A stretch of 64,000 nt of DNA from Pantoea agglomerans (lineage in GTDB: Bacteria; Pseudomonadota; Gammaproteobacteria; Enterobacterales; Enterobacteriaceae). The stretch covers positions 484,341-548,340 of the forward strand of contig NZ_CP090208.1 in NCBI RefSeq assembly GCF_021397715.1. Direction: 5' to 3'. The notes beneath the pieces are model-generated. The model saw only the letters and a program-made list of their open reading frames with translations. It searched no databases and was not told where the DNA came from. The translations under genes and the position numbers were made by a program. Of the stretch, positions 16,996 to 24,948 are shown piece by piece; positions within the stretch are counted from its first letter, which is position 1, and each line of letters opens with the position of its first letter.

Positions 16996-17256
16996 ATGCC
17001 AACCAGCGTAGCGCTCAGTCCTTACTTCGAAGCGTTCATCCGTGAACAGATAGAAAGCGGACGATATAACAACACCAGTGAGGTGATCCGTGCGGGACTC
17101 AGGGCACTGGAAGAACGGGAGCAGCAGATGAAACTTGAATCACTGCAAAAAGCGGTCAGTGCAGGTATAAACAGCGGCGAAAGCAAAAGTGCAGAAGAGG
17201 TGTTTGGTCGCCTGTCACAGAAATACCGACGTCAGGCTGAAGGCGGTAAGGCGTAA
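16996..17256 (+). CDS. parD: ParD-family antitoxin
   Basis: The 86-residue protein has the ribbon-helix-helix N-terminus of ParD/CopG antitoxins (TSVALSPYFEAFIREQI, then GRYNNTSEVIRAGLRALEER) and a charged, flexible C-terminal toxin-binding arm. ATG 16996 is preferred to 16990 because GGAG lies 8 bases upstream of it. The partner toxin gene overlaps by one base but is truncated, so this antitoxin has no complete local toxin. Confidence 0.85.
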   Translation: MPTSVALSPYFEAFIREQIESGRYNNTSEVIRAGLRALEEREQQMKLESLQKAVSAGINSGESKSAEEVFGRLSQKYRRQAEGGKA

Positions 17257-17375
17257 TGAAACTGGGTATTTCACCTCTGGCAGAACAGGATATGGAAGCC
17301 ATCGGCGACTATATCGCGGAGGATAACCCTGTGCGTGCGATGAGTTTCACGGCAGAGCTGTACGCTGATAGCTGA
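17256..17375 (+). pseudogene. parE: Truncated ParE toxin
   Basis: The frame starts at ATG 17256, overlapping the parD stop (TAATG). It encodes LGISPLAEQDMEAIGDYIAE and DNPVRAMSFTAELY, the first 36 or so residues of a ParE toxin (usually near 100), and stops after 39 codons. The last codons come from unrelated sequence. The C-terminal strands that carry the toxic surface are missing, so the toxin should be inactive. Confidence 0.85.
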
Positions 17376-17880
17376 ATCACCGGTCATCTACAAGGGTCGT
17401 AAAATCGTCAGCGATCGCCTGAAGGATATTCCGGCTGAGAAACGTATTCGTGCCTATATGGCAAACCCGCAACTGACCACCTACGGTTCCGGTAAATATA
17501 CCGGCCTGATGATGGCGCACGCTGGTGCGGTTAACGTGGCGGCGGCGACCGTGCAGGGATTTAAATCGGTGTCGATGGAACAGGTTATTGCCTGGAATCC
17601 GCAGGTGATTTTTGTGCAGGATCGTTATCCCTCCGTGATCGATGAAATCAACCATTCGCCACAGTGGCAGACCATCGATGCGGTTAAAAATCATCGGGTC
17701 TATCTGATGCCGGATTATGCCAAGGCCTGGGGTTACCCGATGCCGGAAGCAATGGGCATTGGCGAACTGTGGATGGCGAAAAAACTCTATCCGGAGAAGT
17801 TCCAGGATATCGACATGCGCAAGCGGGCTAACGACTGGTATCAGCGCTTTTACCGTACCTCATGGCAGGGAAGCGACTGA
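17366..17880 (+). pseudogene. C-terminal part of a FecB/BtuF-like ABC substrate-binding protein
   Basis: An open frame without a start runs from the ParE junction to TGA at 17878-17880. It encodes KGRKIVSDRLKDIPAEKR, YMANPQLTTYGSGKYTGLMM, WNPQVIFVQDRYPS and WGYPMPEAMGIGELWMAKKL, the distal lobe of a TroA-superfamily binding protein for siderophore, cobalamin or oxyanion import. The signal peptide and proximal lobe are gone. The internal ATG at 17458 would only give a non-exported fragment. It probably lost its front half when the IS/ParDE segment inserted. Confidence 0.75.
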
Positions 17881-18563
17881 TGCGCGTACTGGCGGCGGGC
17901 AGTCTGAAAAGCGTCTGGCCCGCGCTGATGGCGCACTTTCCCCAACCCGTTGATACCCTGTTCGGTCCGGCCGGACTGTTACGTGAGCGCATTGAAGCCG
18001 GTGAACCCTGCGATCTGTTTGCATCGGCCAATAGGGCTCATCCCGCGTCGTTGCTGGATCAGGGACGCGCGCTGTCGATCGTCCCGTTTGCCAGCAATAC
18101 GCTCTGTCTGACCGTTCGCAGCGATCTGCTGCACCCGGGAGACGACTGGCTCACCCTGCTCACCCGCAGAAATCTCCGGATAGCTACCTCTACGCCGGGC
18201 GCCGATCCTTCAGGTGACTACACGCAGCGGCTGTTCACCCTGATGGGTGACGCCGGGGAAGTGGTTCGCCAGCGGGCGATGGCCCTGGTTGGCGGCCGTG
18301 ATACTCCGCCTGTTCCACACGGCAGGCTGGCGGCAGAATGGCTCATTCGGGAGGGTAAGGCGGATCTGTTTATTGGCTATGCCAGCTATCGGAGCGCTCT
18401 TAGCCAGATTGCCGGGCTGACGGTGCTGGAGATTCCGGCGGTTTTTAACCCGCCAGCAGAATATGTTTGTGCGGTCATCACGCCTCAGGCAGAGGCGCTG
18501 GCGGTGTTTTTAGCTTCGCCACTGGCGAAATCGGTGCTGCGGCAGGCCGGTTTTGGTGGTTAA
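17880..18563 (+). CDS. ModA-like molybdate/oxyanion-binding protein lacking a signal peptide
   Basis: The 227-residue protein has the ModA/Wtp-type fold: LAAGSLKSVWPALMAHF, DTLFGPAGLLRERIEAGEPCDLFASAN, then LIREGKADLFIGYASY (first two partly quoted). It begins directly at the mature fold, so it is predicted to be cytoplasmic, unlike ModA. Its ATG overlaps the stop of the preceding binding-protein fragment (TGATG), with GGGA nine bases upstream, showing that they once shared an operon. It may now lack a promoter, since the upstream part of the operon has been replaced. Confidence 0.75.
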   Translation: MRVLAAGSLKSVWPALMAHFPQPVDTLFGPAGLLRERIEAGEPCDLFASANRAHPASLLDQGRALSIVPFASNTLCLTVRSDLLHPGDDWLTLLTRRNLRIATSTPGADPSGDYTQRLFTLMGDAGEVVRQRAMALVGGRDTPPVPHGRLAAEWLIREGKADLFIGYASYRSALSQIAGLTVLEIPAVFNPPAEYVCAVITPQAEALAVFLASPLAKSVLRQAGFGG

Positions 18564-18606
18564 CCTCAATCCCGATAAGGCTGCGTCCTGCCGTTGCGGT
18601 AACATC

Positions 18607-18628
18607 CCGTCAGCGTAACGGCTGACAG
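18607..18628. terminator. Hairpin between convergent genes
   Basis: GTCAGC (18609-18614) and GCTGAC (18621-18626) form a short stem between the ModA-like gene and the convergent DJ-1 gene. No T tract is present, so this is a weak candidate. Confidence 0.35.
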
Positions 18629-18638
18629 GATATCAATC

Positions 18639-19220
18639 CTAAAGCGTGGTGAAATCGACTTTCAGGGTGTGGCTGATATGCTCAGCCTGTTCCCGGACGT
18701 TATCGCCCTCCCCGGTCAGCAGATAAGCAATCGCGAAGGCAAAATCAAAAACGGCACCCAGATCCTGCCCGCTGACCAGGTTGCCATCTTTAACTACTGG
18801 CGCATCGACATAGCGACCATCGGTGACATCCTGGTACGACGTTCCGGAGCTGACAAAGTGGCGACCTTTAAGCAGACCCTGTGGCGCCAGTACGCGTGCT
18901 GCCGCAGAACAGATCGGGCAAATCAGACGACCTTCCTGATCGTGACGGCGAATAAACGCGATTACCGCCTCATTTGCCGCGAGGTTTTTACTGCCATCCG
19001 GCCCGCCAGGAATAATCACCGCATCAAACAGCCTCTCCCGATTGTTTTCCAGCAGATCATCCGCCAGCACCTTCAGGTTGTGATAGCTGGTGACCTCTCT
19101 GGTGGACTGGCAGGCCAGCGTTACAACGTGAACGCCCAGCCGTGAAAGAATGTCCAGAGTGACGATGGCTTCGGCTTCTTCAAAGCCAGGCGCAAGCAAA
19201 AGAGCAACGTTCTTATCCAT
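18639..19220 (-). CDS. DJ-1/PfpI-family protein (YajL/ThiJ-like)
   Basis: The 193-residue protein has the DJ-1 signature: APGFEEAEAI with Glu15 beside the active site, DAVIIPGGPDGSKNLA, and the nucleophile elbow LICPICSAAARVL with Cys104. Members act as glyoxalases/deglycases or redox-sensitive chaperones. The start at 19220 matches the family start. Single gene, convergent with the ModA-like gene. Confidence 0.88.
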   Translation of the reverse strand: MDKNVALLLAPGFEEAEAIVTLDILSRLGVHVVTLACQSTREVTSYHNLKVLADDLLENNRERLFDAVIIPGGPDGSKNLAANEAVIAFIRRHDQEGRLICPICSAAARVLAPQGLLKGRHFVSSGTSYQDVTDGRYVDAPVVKDGNLVSGQDLGAVFDFAFAIAYLLTGEGDNVREQAEHISHTLKVDFTTL

Positions 19221-19386
19221 GAAATTAATCCTTTTTGCTGTAGATGAAATCTGATTCGGTGGAGAGGAGAATGAGAACCATCAAACCTAATCTGGCCGGG
19301 CAGCGGTTTTACTGATCCTTATCAAAACAGAGCACGTCGGCCTGAGATTTACATCAGGTGAAGATGGCCAGGTGCCCTGCTCTTGG

Positions 19387-19782
19387 CTAAAACTCTTCCG
19401 GCTCGCCGGGCAGCGGCTCAGTCAGTTCCTGCCCTTTTACACCGGCATAGGTAATTACCAGTTCAGCCGGCTGGTCGAGGGTAAAGCCCCGATGCGCACT
19501 GTTAACCGTTTCATTCAACGCCTGTCCGGCATGAAAAGTTTGTTGTTCGCCGCTCTGTTTATCTTCAACAATCAGGGTGCCGGAAAGAACAAATGCCGCA
19601 TTGGGCATCGGGTGTGTATGCCAGGGTAATGAGGTATTGGCCGGCAGAGAGAGACGCATTACGGTAAGCTCCGGCTGTCCGGCCGGATAGCATTCAATCC
19701 TTTCGCCGTTCCAGGCCTGACTGCTGCGCATCACTTCGACGGCGGTGACCTCTGAAGCGCTGCGGGTATCCTGTTTTGACAT
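19387..19782 (-). CDS. Cupin-domain protein
   Basis: The 131-residue protein carries a cupin barrel with LPWHTHPMPNAAFVLSGTL as the first metal motif (two His) and a second motif ending in NSAHRGFT. No signal peptide and no second domain. The function is unknown; such proteins are often linked to small-molecule binding. It is monocistronic, with a CAGGCGT...ACGCCTG repeat (19813-19829) upstream that may be its operator. Confidence 0.8.
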   Translation of the reverse strand: MSKQDTRSASEVTAVEVMRSSQAWNGERIECYPAGQPELTVMRLSLPANTSLPWHTHPMPNAAFVLSGTLIVEDKQSGEQQTFHAGQALNETVNSAHRGFTLDQPAELVITYAGVKGQELTEPLPGEPEEF

Positions 19783-20095
19783 GGTTAATCCCGGTATTTA
19801 ATCAGTGAAATCCAGGCGTCTGACGCCTGCTTTGCGCTCTAAGCATAGAATAAAAATGGTGATCTGCTTATCCATTCTGATAAGGCGGGTCGCCGACTTT
19901 CTGCCTTGATCGGAAGGGGCTTTATTGCCGCCATTGAAGGTGGTCATTCGGCGCGTAATAAATAACCCGCCTGAGTTGTTTAATTTATGAGCAACAGGAT
20001 GTTTTATAGTTATAAGTTATATCCCTCAGTCAGTACGCAACCTGGCGATTCTGTATTATCTTTGAAGCCATCTACTACCTGAGGGATTTCTGATA

Positions 20096-20893
20096 ATGAA
20101 AGGTCTGTTTACGGCGTTACTTGCCAGTTCTGTTTTATTATTATCCGCCTGCTCAAAAGATGACGACAACAAAGTTAAAGTAGCGATTAATACCGGGCCG
20201 GATGAAGCCATCTGGCAGGTGGTAAAACAGGTCGCAAAAGATAAATATCAGCTGGATGTGGAAGTGCTTAACTTCAACGATTACGTCTTACCCAATGAGG
20301 CGCTGAATAATAAAGAGGTGGATGCAAACGCCTTCCAGAGTCTGCCTTATCTTGAAGATCAATCTAAAGAGCGCGGTTACAAATTTGCCGTGGTCGGTAA
20401 GACCTTTGTCTTCCCGATTGCCGCTTACTCGCACAAAATCAAAAACATCAACGAGCTGCAGGATGGTGCCACTATCACTATCTCTAATGAAGCAACGACT
20501 TTGGGACGTAGCCTGTTATTGCTGCAGGCCCAGGGCCTGATTAAACTTAAAGAGGGTGTGGGTTATTTACCGACCTCACTCGATATTGTTGAGAATCCAA
20601 AACATCTGAAGCTGGTTGAAGTCGATACGCCACAACTGACCCGGACGCTGGATGATCCTAACGTTACCCTGTCGATCATTAATACCAACTTCTCGGCTCA
20701 GGCTGGATTATCAGCACACCGCGATGGATTATTTATGGAGAGTGCCGCCTCACCTTATGTCAACGCGCTGGTTTCGCGCGAAGATAATAAAGACAGCGAT
20801 AAAATTCAGAAGCTGAAGTCAGCGCTGCAGTCACCTGAAGTCGCTGCGAAAGCGGAGGAAGTTTATAAAGGCGATGCCATAAAAGGCTGGTAA
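20096..20893 (+). CDS. NlpA/MetQ-family binding lipoprotein
   Basis: The 265-residue protein has a lipoprotein signal with lipobox LSAC (Ser follows the Cys) and the NlpA/MetQ fold: FNDYVLPNEALNNKEVDANAFQ (partly), SHKIKNINELQDG, TLGRSLLLLQAQGLIKL, SPYVNALV, and the typical end KGDAIKGW. MetQ binds methionine for the MetNI importer. No metN or metI gene is adjacent, so this is an orphan binding protein like NlpA that may work with the housekeeping transporter. Confidence 0.9.
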   Translation: MKGLFTALLASSVLLLSACSKDDDNKVKVAINTGPDEAIWQVVKQVAKDKYQLDVEVLNFNDYVLPNEALNNKEVDANAFQSLPYLEDQSKERGYKFAVVGKTFVFPIAAYSHKIKNINELQDGATITISNEATTLGRSLLLLQAQGLIKLKEGVGYLPTSLDIVENPKHLKLVEVDTPQLTRTLDDPNVTLSIINTNFSAQAGLSAHRDGLFMESAASPYVNALVSREDNKDSDKIQKLKSALQSPEVAAKAEEVYKGDAIKGW

Positions 20894-20912
20894 TCAGCAT
20901 CCATTAAAATCG

Positions 20913-20939
20913 AAAAGGCCGCAGTGATGCGGCCTTTTT
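20913..20939 (+). terminator. Rho-independent terminator after NlpA/MetQ gene
   Basis: AAAAGGCCGCA (20913-20923) and TGCGGCCTTTT (20928-20938) form a strong stem with a 4-nt loop, followed by T residues. Confidence 0.88.
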
Positions 20940-20999
20940 CTATGTTGTGTCAGGAACAAACGCACTGTGTTTATGACACGCTTTCGGCGGTAAAACCCA

Positions 21000-21707
21000 T
21001 CAGGCTGCGGCACCTTTTGGCTGGGCAGAGACGTGGCCTGCCCACAGGCTGGCAACCCACTTCACGCCTTTAGCCGTGAAACGTGCCTGGGAAAAGGCAT
21101 GCTGATTTTCGCCCACGCCGGAGTGCAGCGTGAAATAACCGGCCTGCAGATGGTAATGCTGCGGCGTCAGTGTTCCTTTGGCGCGATACATGATATTGCG
21201 TTCCAGCAGGAACTGGCGAAATTCAGGTTCTTTCACTTTCAGCATCTTGCACAATTGGCGAAAACCCAGCGAATCCTCGACTTCGATGAAGTTATCGAAG
21301 AAGGCCGCCTTGGGGGCGGAAAGCGCCAGCTGCTGTTCAGCGGCCTGACGCTGCTCGAACTGCTCAGCCCAGGCACGAGCGGCTTCTGCCGGATTGGTAA
21401 AGTCAGGCAGATGTGTGGTTTTCTCGCGATCCTGCCAGCGGTCCAGCACTTCAGCGGTAAAACCCGGCGACAGGCGTGCCACGGCCAGCAATGAGTCACG
21501 TTTGTTCAGCCGGTACTCCTGACGCACTTCCCCTTCCCGCTCATAGTCATTAACAATGATCGGCTGCGACAGGCGCTGGGCGGTCTCCAGGCTTTTAATT
21601 AACCGCTTAACTTCTCCATGCGTGATGCCGGTCATCTGCGCCAGTTCACGGCTGCTCATTGTGACCGATTGTTCCAGTGATTTGAGGCTTTCAGTCGAAA
21701 TCATCAT
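21000..21707 (-). CDS. Phage-type antirepressor with KilAC domain
   Basis: The 235-residue protein has an N-terminal helix-turn-helix/Rha-like region (TMSSRELAQMTGITHGEVKR, LNKRDSLLAVARLSPGFTAE) and a C-terminal KilAC antirepressor domain (DSLGFRQLCKMLKVKEPEF, RQFLLERNIMYRAKGTLTPQ, QARFTAKGVKW). ATG 21707 follows GAGGGG at good spacing. Phage Ant proteins inactivate prophage repressors. No phage structural genes are nearby, so this is an orphan. Its leader and ribosome site are complementary to a structured RNA encoded just upstream, as in the C4/ant circuits of P1 and P7. Confidence 0.85.
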   Translation of the reverse strand: MMISTESLKSLEQSVTMSSRELAQMTGITHGEVKRLIKSLETAQRLSQPIIVNDYEREGEVRQEYRLNKRDSLLAVARLSPGFTAEVLDRWQDREKTTHLPDFTNPAEAARAWAEQFEQRQAAEQQLALSAPKAAFFDNFIEVEDSLGFRQLCKMLKVKEPEFRQFLLERNIMYRAKGTLTPQHYHLQAGYFTLHSGVGENQHAFSQARFTAKGVKWVASLWAGHVSAQPKGAAA

Positions 21708-22059
21708 GGGTTGACCCCTCACTAACTCTACCAATACCCAGCGGGCAGTAGAATTATTATACAAACACCTGTTCAAATATCCAGTATTTTATTTAACCGA
21801 TTGGTTAAAAGGAATCGATGACTTAAACGGGCAATTGAGTGGCATGCCGTAACGGCCTGAAGACACCGCGAGCTGAAGGATTATCGATCGCACTCACCGC
21901 AAGGTTACCGGCCAGCAAAAAAGGGCAGCGACAGGCTCGCTAACGGAAAAGAACCTGCAATTTCACCCTTAAGCGCTGTTAAATAAAGCAAGATCGTTAA
22001 AGACGGACGGGGTCTGTTTACATTACAGTATCATCGTAGCGCTCGAATCCGCCTTCGAC

Positions 22060-22185
22060 GCTGCCCAGCGCCCCGGCTATGGGGCAGCAGGACAACCTGA
22101 TTTGTCCGCCGCTGGGTATCTGACCGTGCCAACCCGCGGGCCATCAGAGGCTCGCCGACAGGGTGGAAAGCGTGGCTTTCCGGGC
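22060..22185 (-). ncRNA. C4-like antisense RNA upstream of the antirepressor gene
   Basis: On the minus strand this segment folds into a hairpin (GGAAAGC/GCTTTCC at 22165-22181, perfect 7 bp) and a three-way junction. The junction stem pairs 22063-22070 with 22110-22117 and encloses hairpins CCCC/GGGG (22071-22084) and GGACA/TGTCC (22090-22107). Two stretches are complementary to the downstream antirepressor leader in the right antiparallel order: 22119-22109 pairs perfectly with 21744-21734 (11 bp), and 22135-22128 pairs with 21715-21708 (8 bp, one G-U), which directly abuts the start codon. This matches the logic of C4 RNA. The ends are not defined. Confidence 0.55.
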
Positions 22186-22261
22186 TAAAACTATTAATCC
22201 GGTGGCGCAGGATGTTGACCTGGCCCATTTTCCCCGGATGTCATCTTAACTGGAGTAAGTC

Positions 22262-22696
22262 ATGCAGCCGTTGAAAGTCGCCTTTATCAAAGCTAACTGG
22301 CATAGCGAAATCGTTTCCCAGGCCCTGTCCGGATTTGAGCAGGAACTGGAGAGTCGCGGGACGCCGTATGAGATCAAAACATGGGATGTTCCCGGCGCTT
22401 TTGAAATGCCGCTGCTGGCGCAACGTCTTGCGCAGACCGGAAAATTCGATGCCGTAGTCTGTGCCGCACTGGTGGTCGATGGCGGTATCTATCGCCACGA
22501 CTTCGTTGCACAGGCGGTAGTCAGCGGTCTGATGCAGGCTCAGCTGGCCACCAATGTGCCGATTTTCTCCGTGTCGCTGACGCCGCACAACTTCCAGCCA
22601 GCGCCGGAATTTATCGATTTCTACACTGAGCACTTCGTGAAGAAAGGCAAAGAAGCGGCGCGCGCGGTCAGCCAGATCCATGCCATCGAACTCTGA
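22262..22696 (+). CDS. ribH2: Lumazine synthase, RibH2-type (second copy likely)
   Basis: The 144-residue protein is a 6,7-dimethyl-8-ribityllumazine synthase-like enzyme: FIKANWHSEIV at the substrate site, WDVPGAFEMPLLAQRLAQTG, ALVVDGGIYRHDFVAQAVV with the catalytic His, and IFSVSLTPHNF. The pattern is that of the decameric RibH2 form known from Brucella and Mesorhizobium, not the enteric RibE. It would make riboflavin precursor or act in flavin-related stress. GGAG precedes the ATG. It is followed by a DUF1348 gene. No FMN riboswitch is visible upstream. Confidence 0.85.
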   Translation: MQPLKVAFIKANWHSEIVSQALSGFEQELESRGTPYEIKTWDVPGAFEMPLLAQRLAQTGKFDAVVCAALVVDGGIYRHDFVAQAVVSGLMQAQLATNVPIFSVSLTPHNFQPAPEFIDFYTEHFVKKGKEAARAVSQIHAIEL

Positions 22697-22748
22697 TTGA
22701 CGGGTCAATGCTGCGGCTCAGCCTGATTGCAAGCGCGGGGAGATAAAG

Positions 22749-23222
22749 ATGGAAAATGCACGTCCGCCTTTGCCGCCGTTTAGCGTGGCGCAACAGGCTA
22801 TTGAAAAAGTGCGTCTGGCAGAAGATGCCTGGAACAGTCGTGATGCTGAACGGGTCTCACTGGCTTATACCGCCGACAGCCAATGGCGTAATCGCGATCT
22901 TTTCATTACCGGCCGCAGGGAAATTGTCGCTTTTCTGCAGCAGAAGTGGCTACGCGAGCAGCAATACCGGTTGATTAAGGAGCTGTGGAGTTTTGATGGC
23001 AACCGGATTGCCGTCCGTTTTGCCTATGAATGGCACGATGCCCATCACCAGTGGTTTCGCTCCTATGGCAATGAGAACTGGGCGTTTGACGACAACGGTT
23101 TGATGATGCAGCGCCACGCCAGCATTAACGATCTGGCGATCCCTGAGGAGCAAAGACTGTTTCACTGGCCTCAGGGTCGCCGTCCTGATGATCATCCTTC
23201 GCTCAGCGAGCTCGGCCTGTAA
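22749..23222 (+). CDS. DUF1348 / NTF2-like protein
   Basis: The 157-residue protein has the DUF1348 NTF2-like fold: VRLAEDAWNSRDAERVSLAY, DSQWRNRDLFITGR, LQQKWLREQQYRLIKELWSF and the Trp-rich YGNENWAFDDNGLM. The function is unknown; the fold commonly binds small ligands. It lies 52 bp after ribH2 on the same strand and is probably cotranscribed. Confidence 0.85.
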   Translation: MENARPPLPPFSVAQQAIEKVRLAEDAWNSRDAERVSLAYTADSQWRNRDLFITGRREIVAFLQQKWLREQQYRLIKELWSFDGNRIAVRFAYEWHDAHHQWFRSYGNENWAFDDNGLMMQRHASINDLAIPEEQRLFHWPQGRRPDDHPSLSELGL

Positions 23223-23244
23223 ACAGCCTGTATGCAGATTCACC

Positions 23245-23269
23245 CAGCGGAAAGCCTGGCTTTCCGCTG
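23245..23269. terminator. Hairpin between convergent genes
   Basis: CAGCGGAAAGC (23245-23255) and GCTTTCCGCTG (23259-23269) form a perfect 11-bp stem with a 3-nt loop between DUF1348 and the convergent lipoprotein gene. No long T tract follows. Confidence 0.6.
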
Positions 23270-23285
23270 CGCTCCCGATTCGCTG

Positions 23286-23681
23286 TTAACCCTGCTCGTC
23301 CGGATGTTCTACAAAGCTCGCCTTATTACGCGTGACGGTATAGGCCACTTTTTTGACGTCCTCAGGTGACGTTGTCACCTCTATCGGAGCAATAGTGACG
23401 CGCCCGAGCCCGAACAGAGTCGGAACATAACCGCCCACCTGATGCTTTCCTGCCGGAACATGCAGCAATTTGCTCTGACCATCAGGCAACTCACCCGCAT
23501 CTTTGCCATCAACGGTTAAAAAGACATTAGAGCCATCATCTGCGCGGGTCTTGATGTGTGAGACATCAATCTGCGTAGGGCCAGCAGCAAAATCGGTGGC
23601 AGCATCAGTAGCGCCATGTCTGGCACAACCGGTCAACACAACGGCAGCCGTCGCAACGGCAAGTGTAAAACGATAACGCAT
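23286..23681 (-). CDS. Small lipoprotein with PEGA-like domain
   Basis: The 131-residue protein has a lipobox (VVLTGCARHG) after a hydrophobic signal. The mature part reads NVFLTVDGKDAGELPDGQSK and LLHVPAGKHQVGGY, resembling the beta-rich PEGA-type fold of surface lipoproteins. No enzyme motif is present. Its role is unknown. Single gene with its own promoter region. Confidence 0.75.
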   Translation of the reverse strand: MRYRFTLAVATAAVVLTGCARHGATDAATDFAAGPTQIDVSHIKTRADDGSNVFLTVDGKDAGELPDGQSKLLHVPAGKHQVGGYVPTLFGLGRVTIAPIEVTTSPEDVKKVAYTVTRNKASFVEHPDEQG

Positions 23682-24043
23682 TTGGCAGTCTTTCTCCTGG
23701 TCATTTGAACCGACTATTTTAGCGTTTTAGCCGGGGGATGAAAGGGAAAGAGAGCTCAGCATGCTCTTAAAAACGGGGGTTTTCGCTGTTTACATAAGCT
23801 GTTGTAGTCTGAGAAAACTTTACTGAGTAAATACACAGGCTTTTCCCGCGGGGATACCTGATCATTTAACCACCTGAACAGCCTAAGAATAACCCGCTTT
23901 TCAGGGCGAATAAGCGCAGCGTCAGGCGCGTAGCAGGCTGTTTTGTCTCAGTTCAACCCCTATCAATTTGCCTTTATGAGGTTCATAGTGGTTGTTCATC
24001 CCCGGTCAAGTCCGGCGGCCTTTCCCTCAGCAGAGGGCACGAT
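23682..24043. other. Intergenic region, no gene seen
   Basis: This 362-bp gap between divergent genes holds promoters only. No frame with a ribosome site and no strong hairpin followed by a T tract was seen. Confidence 0.55.
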
Positions 24044-24817
24044 ATGCATTCTCATACTACTGAAACCATCTGTGCGATTACGGGTACCCATCCGGCGAAC
24101 CTGAAACGCTGGATGAAACAGGGCTTATTATCGCCGCAGCACCCGCTGAAGCACTGGAGCGACGCACAGTTAAACGAAGTGCGCAGTCTGGTCGCGTTAA
24201 CCGCAACCGGCGCCACGCTGCAGGAAATTAAACAGGGTCAGGATAGCGCATCCGCGATCATGACTTCGGGCTGGGCTGCGCGTAAAGGCGATATGTTGTG
24301 GCAGCTTGAATTTGGTACACCGCTGTCGCTATCGCGTCAGATGCATCAGATGTCCAGCGACTACAGCGGTGATGATTTTATCTATAACCTGTTACGTCCA
24401 CTCAGCGACTGGCTGCGCGCCGACCGTCGACAGGGTGCCGGACGTCGGCTGGATCGTTTTCAGCAAACGGTGCAGCATCAGGCGGATAAAGTCATGCGCG
24501 CTTCCTCGCGCAGTGAAGAGTCCATTCCGCTGTTTCTGGAAGCGGTGAGCGTACGCGACGAAACCGAAATCTGGATTGAAGCGATCCGGCTTTCCGCGAT
24601 GGGCTTCGACGTCGATATTGCCTCGCATGTTACCGGCCAGCCGGCGATGAAAACCGATCTGCATCAGCATCACATCATGTGGTGTGGCGCGGGCATCAGC
24701 CAGACGATGCAGGACTATTTTGAACAGCAGCGCCAGGCGGGCAATCCGGTGATGCTGAGCGGCCCGGACCGTAACCTGCACTATATGATGCAGGCGAAAA
24801 CCTCTTCTGCTGCCTGA
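24044..24817 (+). CDS. MerR-type regulator with MlrA/BluR-like architecture
   Basis: The 257-residue protein has a divergent N-terminal MerR helix-turn-helix (ICAITGTHPANLKRWMKQGLL), the second wing SDAQLNEVRSLVALTATGAT, and a C-terminal region laid out like the B12-binding-like domains of E. coli MlrA and BluR (DETEIWIEAIRLSAMGFDVD, HHIMWCGAGIS, DYFEQQRQAGNPVMLSG). The cobalamin-ligand motif DxHxxG is not seen, as in MlrA. It could govern biofilm or light-dependent genes as the E. coli relatives do, but targets cannot be read here. Confidence 0.75.
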   Translation: MHSHTTETICAITGTHPANLKRWMKQGLLSPQHPLKHWSDAQLNEVRSLVALTATGATLQEIKQGQDSASAIMTSGWAARKGDMLWQLEFGTPLSLSRQMHQMSSDYSGDDFIYNLLRPLSDWLRADRRQGAGRRLDRFQQTVQHQADKVMRASSRSEESIPLFLEAVSVRDETEIWIEAIRLSAMGFDVDIASHVTGQPAMKTDLHQHHIMWCGAGISQTMQDYFEQQRQAGNPVMLSGPDRNLHYMMQAKTSSAA

Positions 24818-24948
24818 CTGCAGGCAGCCTTCTCCTTTCTTTCCTCCTTTTCTCTTCCCGTCTCTGGCAGATATTTTTTTCGGTTAAGAATCTCTTAAGC
24901 TGGCTGCGTATACTGACGCAACCACACAGACTCATTGACGAGACGATT

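Noticed and set aside
19813..19829. MetJ box upstream of the cupin/NlpA genes
   Set aside because: CAGGCGTCTGACGCCTG is palindromic but does not consist of tandem AGACGTCT units and lies far from the NlpA start.
22031..22228. 65-codon minus-strand open frame
   Set aside because: It overlaps the structured RNA, has no ribosome site and no recognisable protein pattern.
22060..22240. FMN riboswitch in front of the lumazine synthase gene
   Set aside because: On the plus strand some words (CCGCGGG, GCCGACAG) recall the RFN element, but the AGGG, ACCGGCGG and GGATG core segments are missing. Complementarity to the antirepressor leader on the minus strand explains the structure better.
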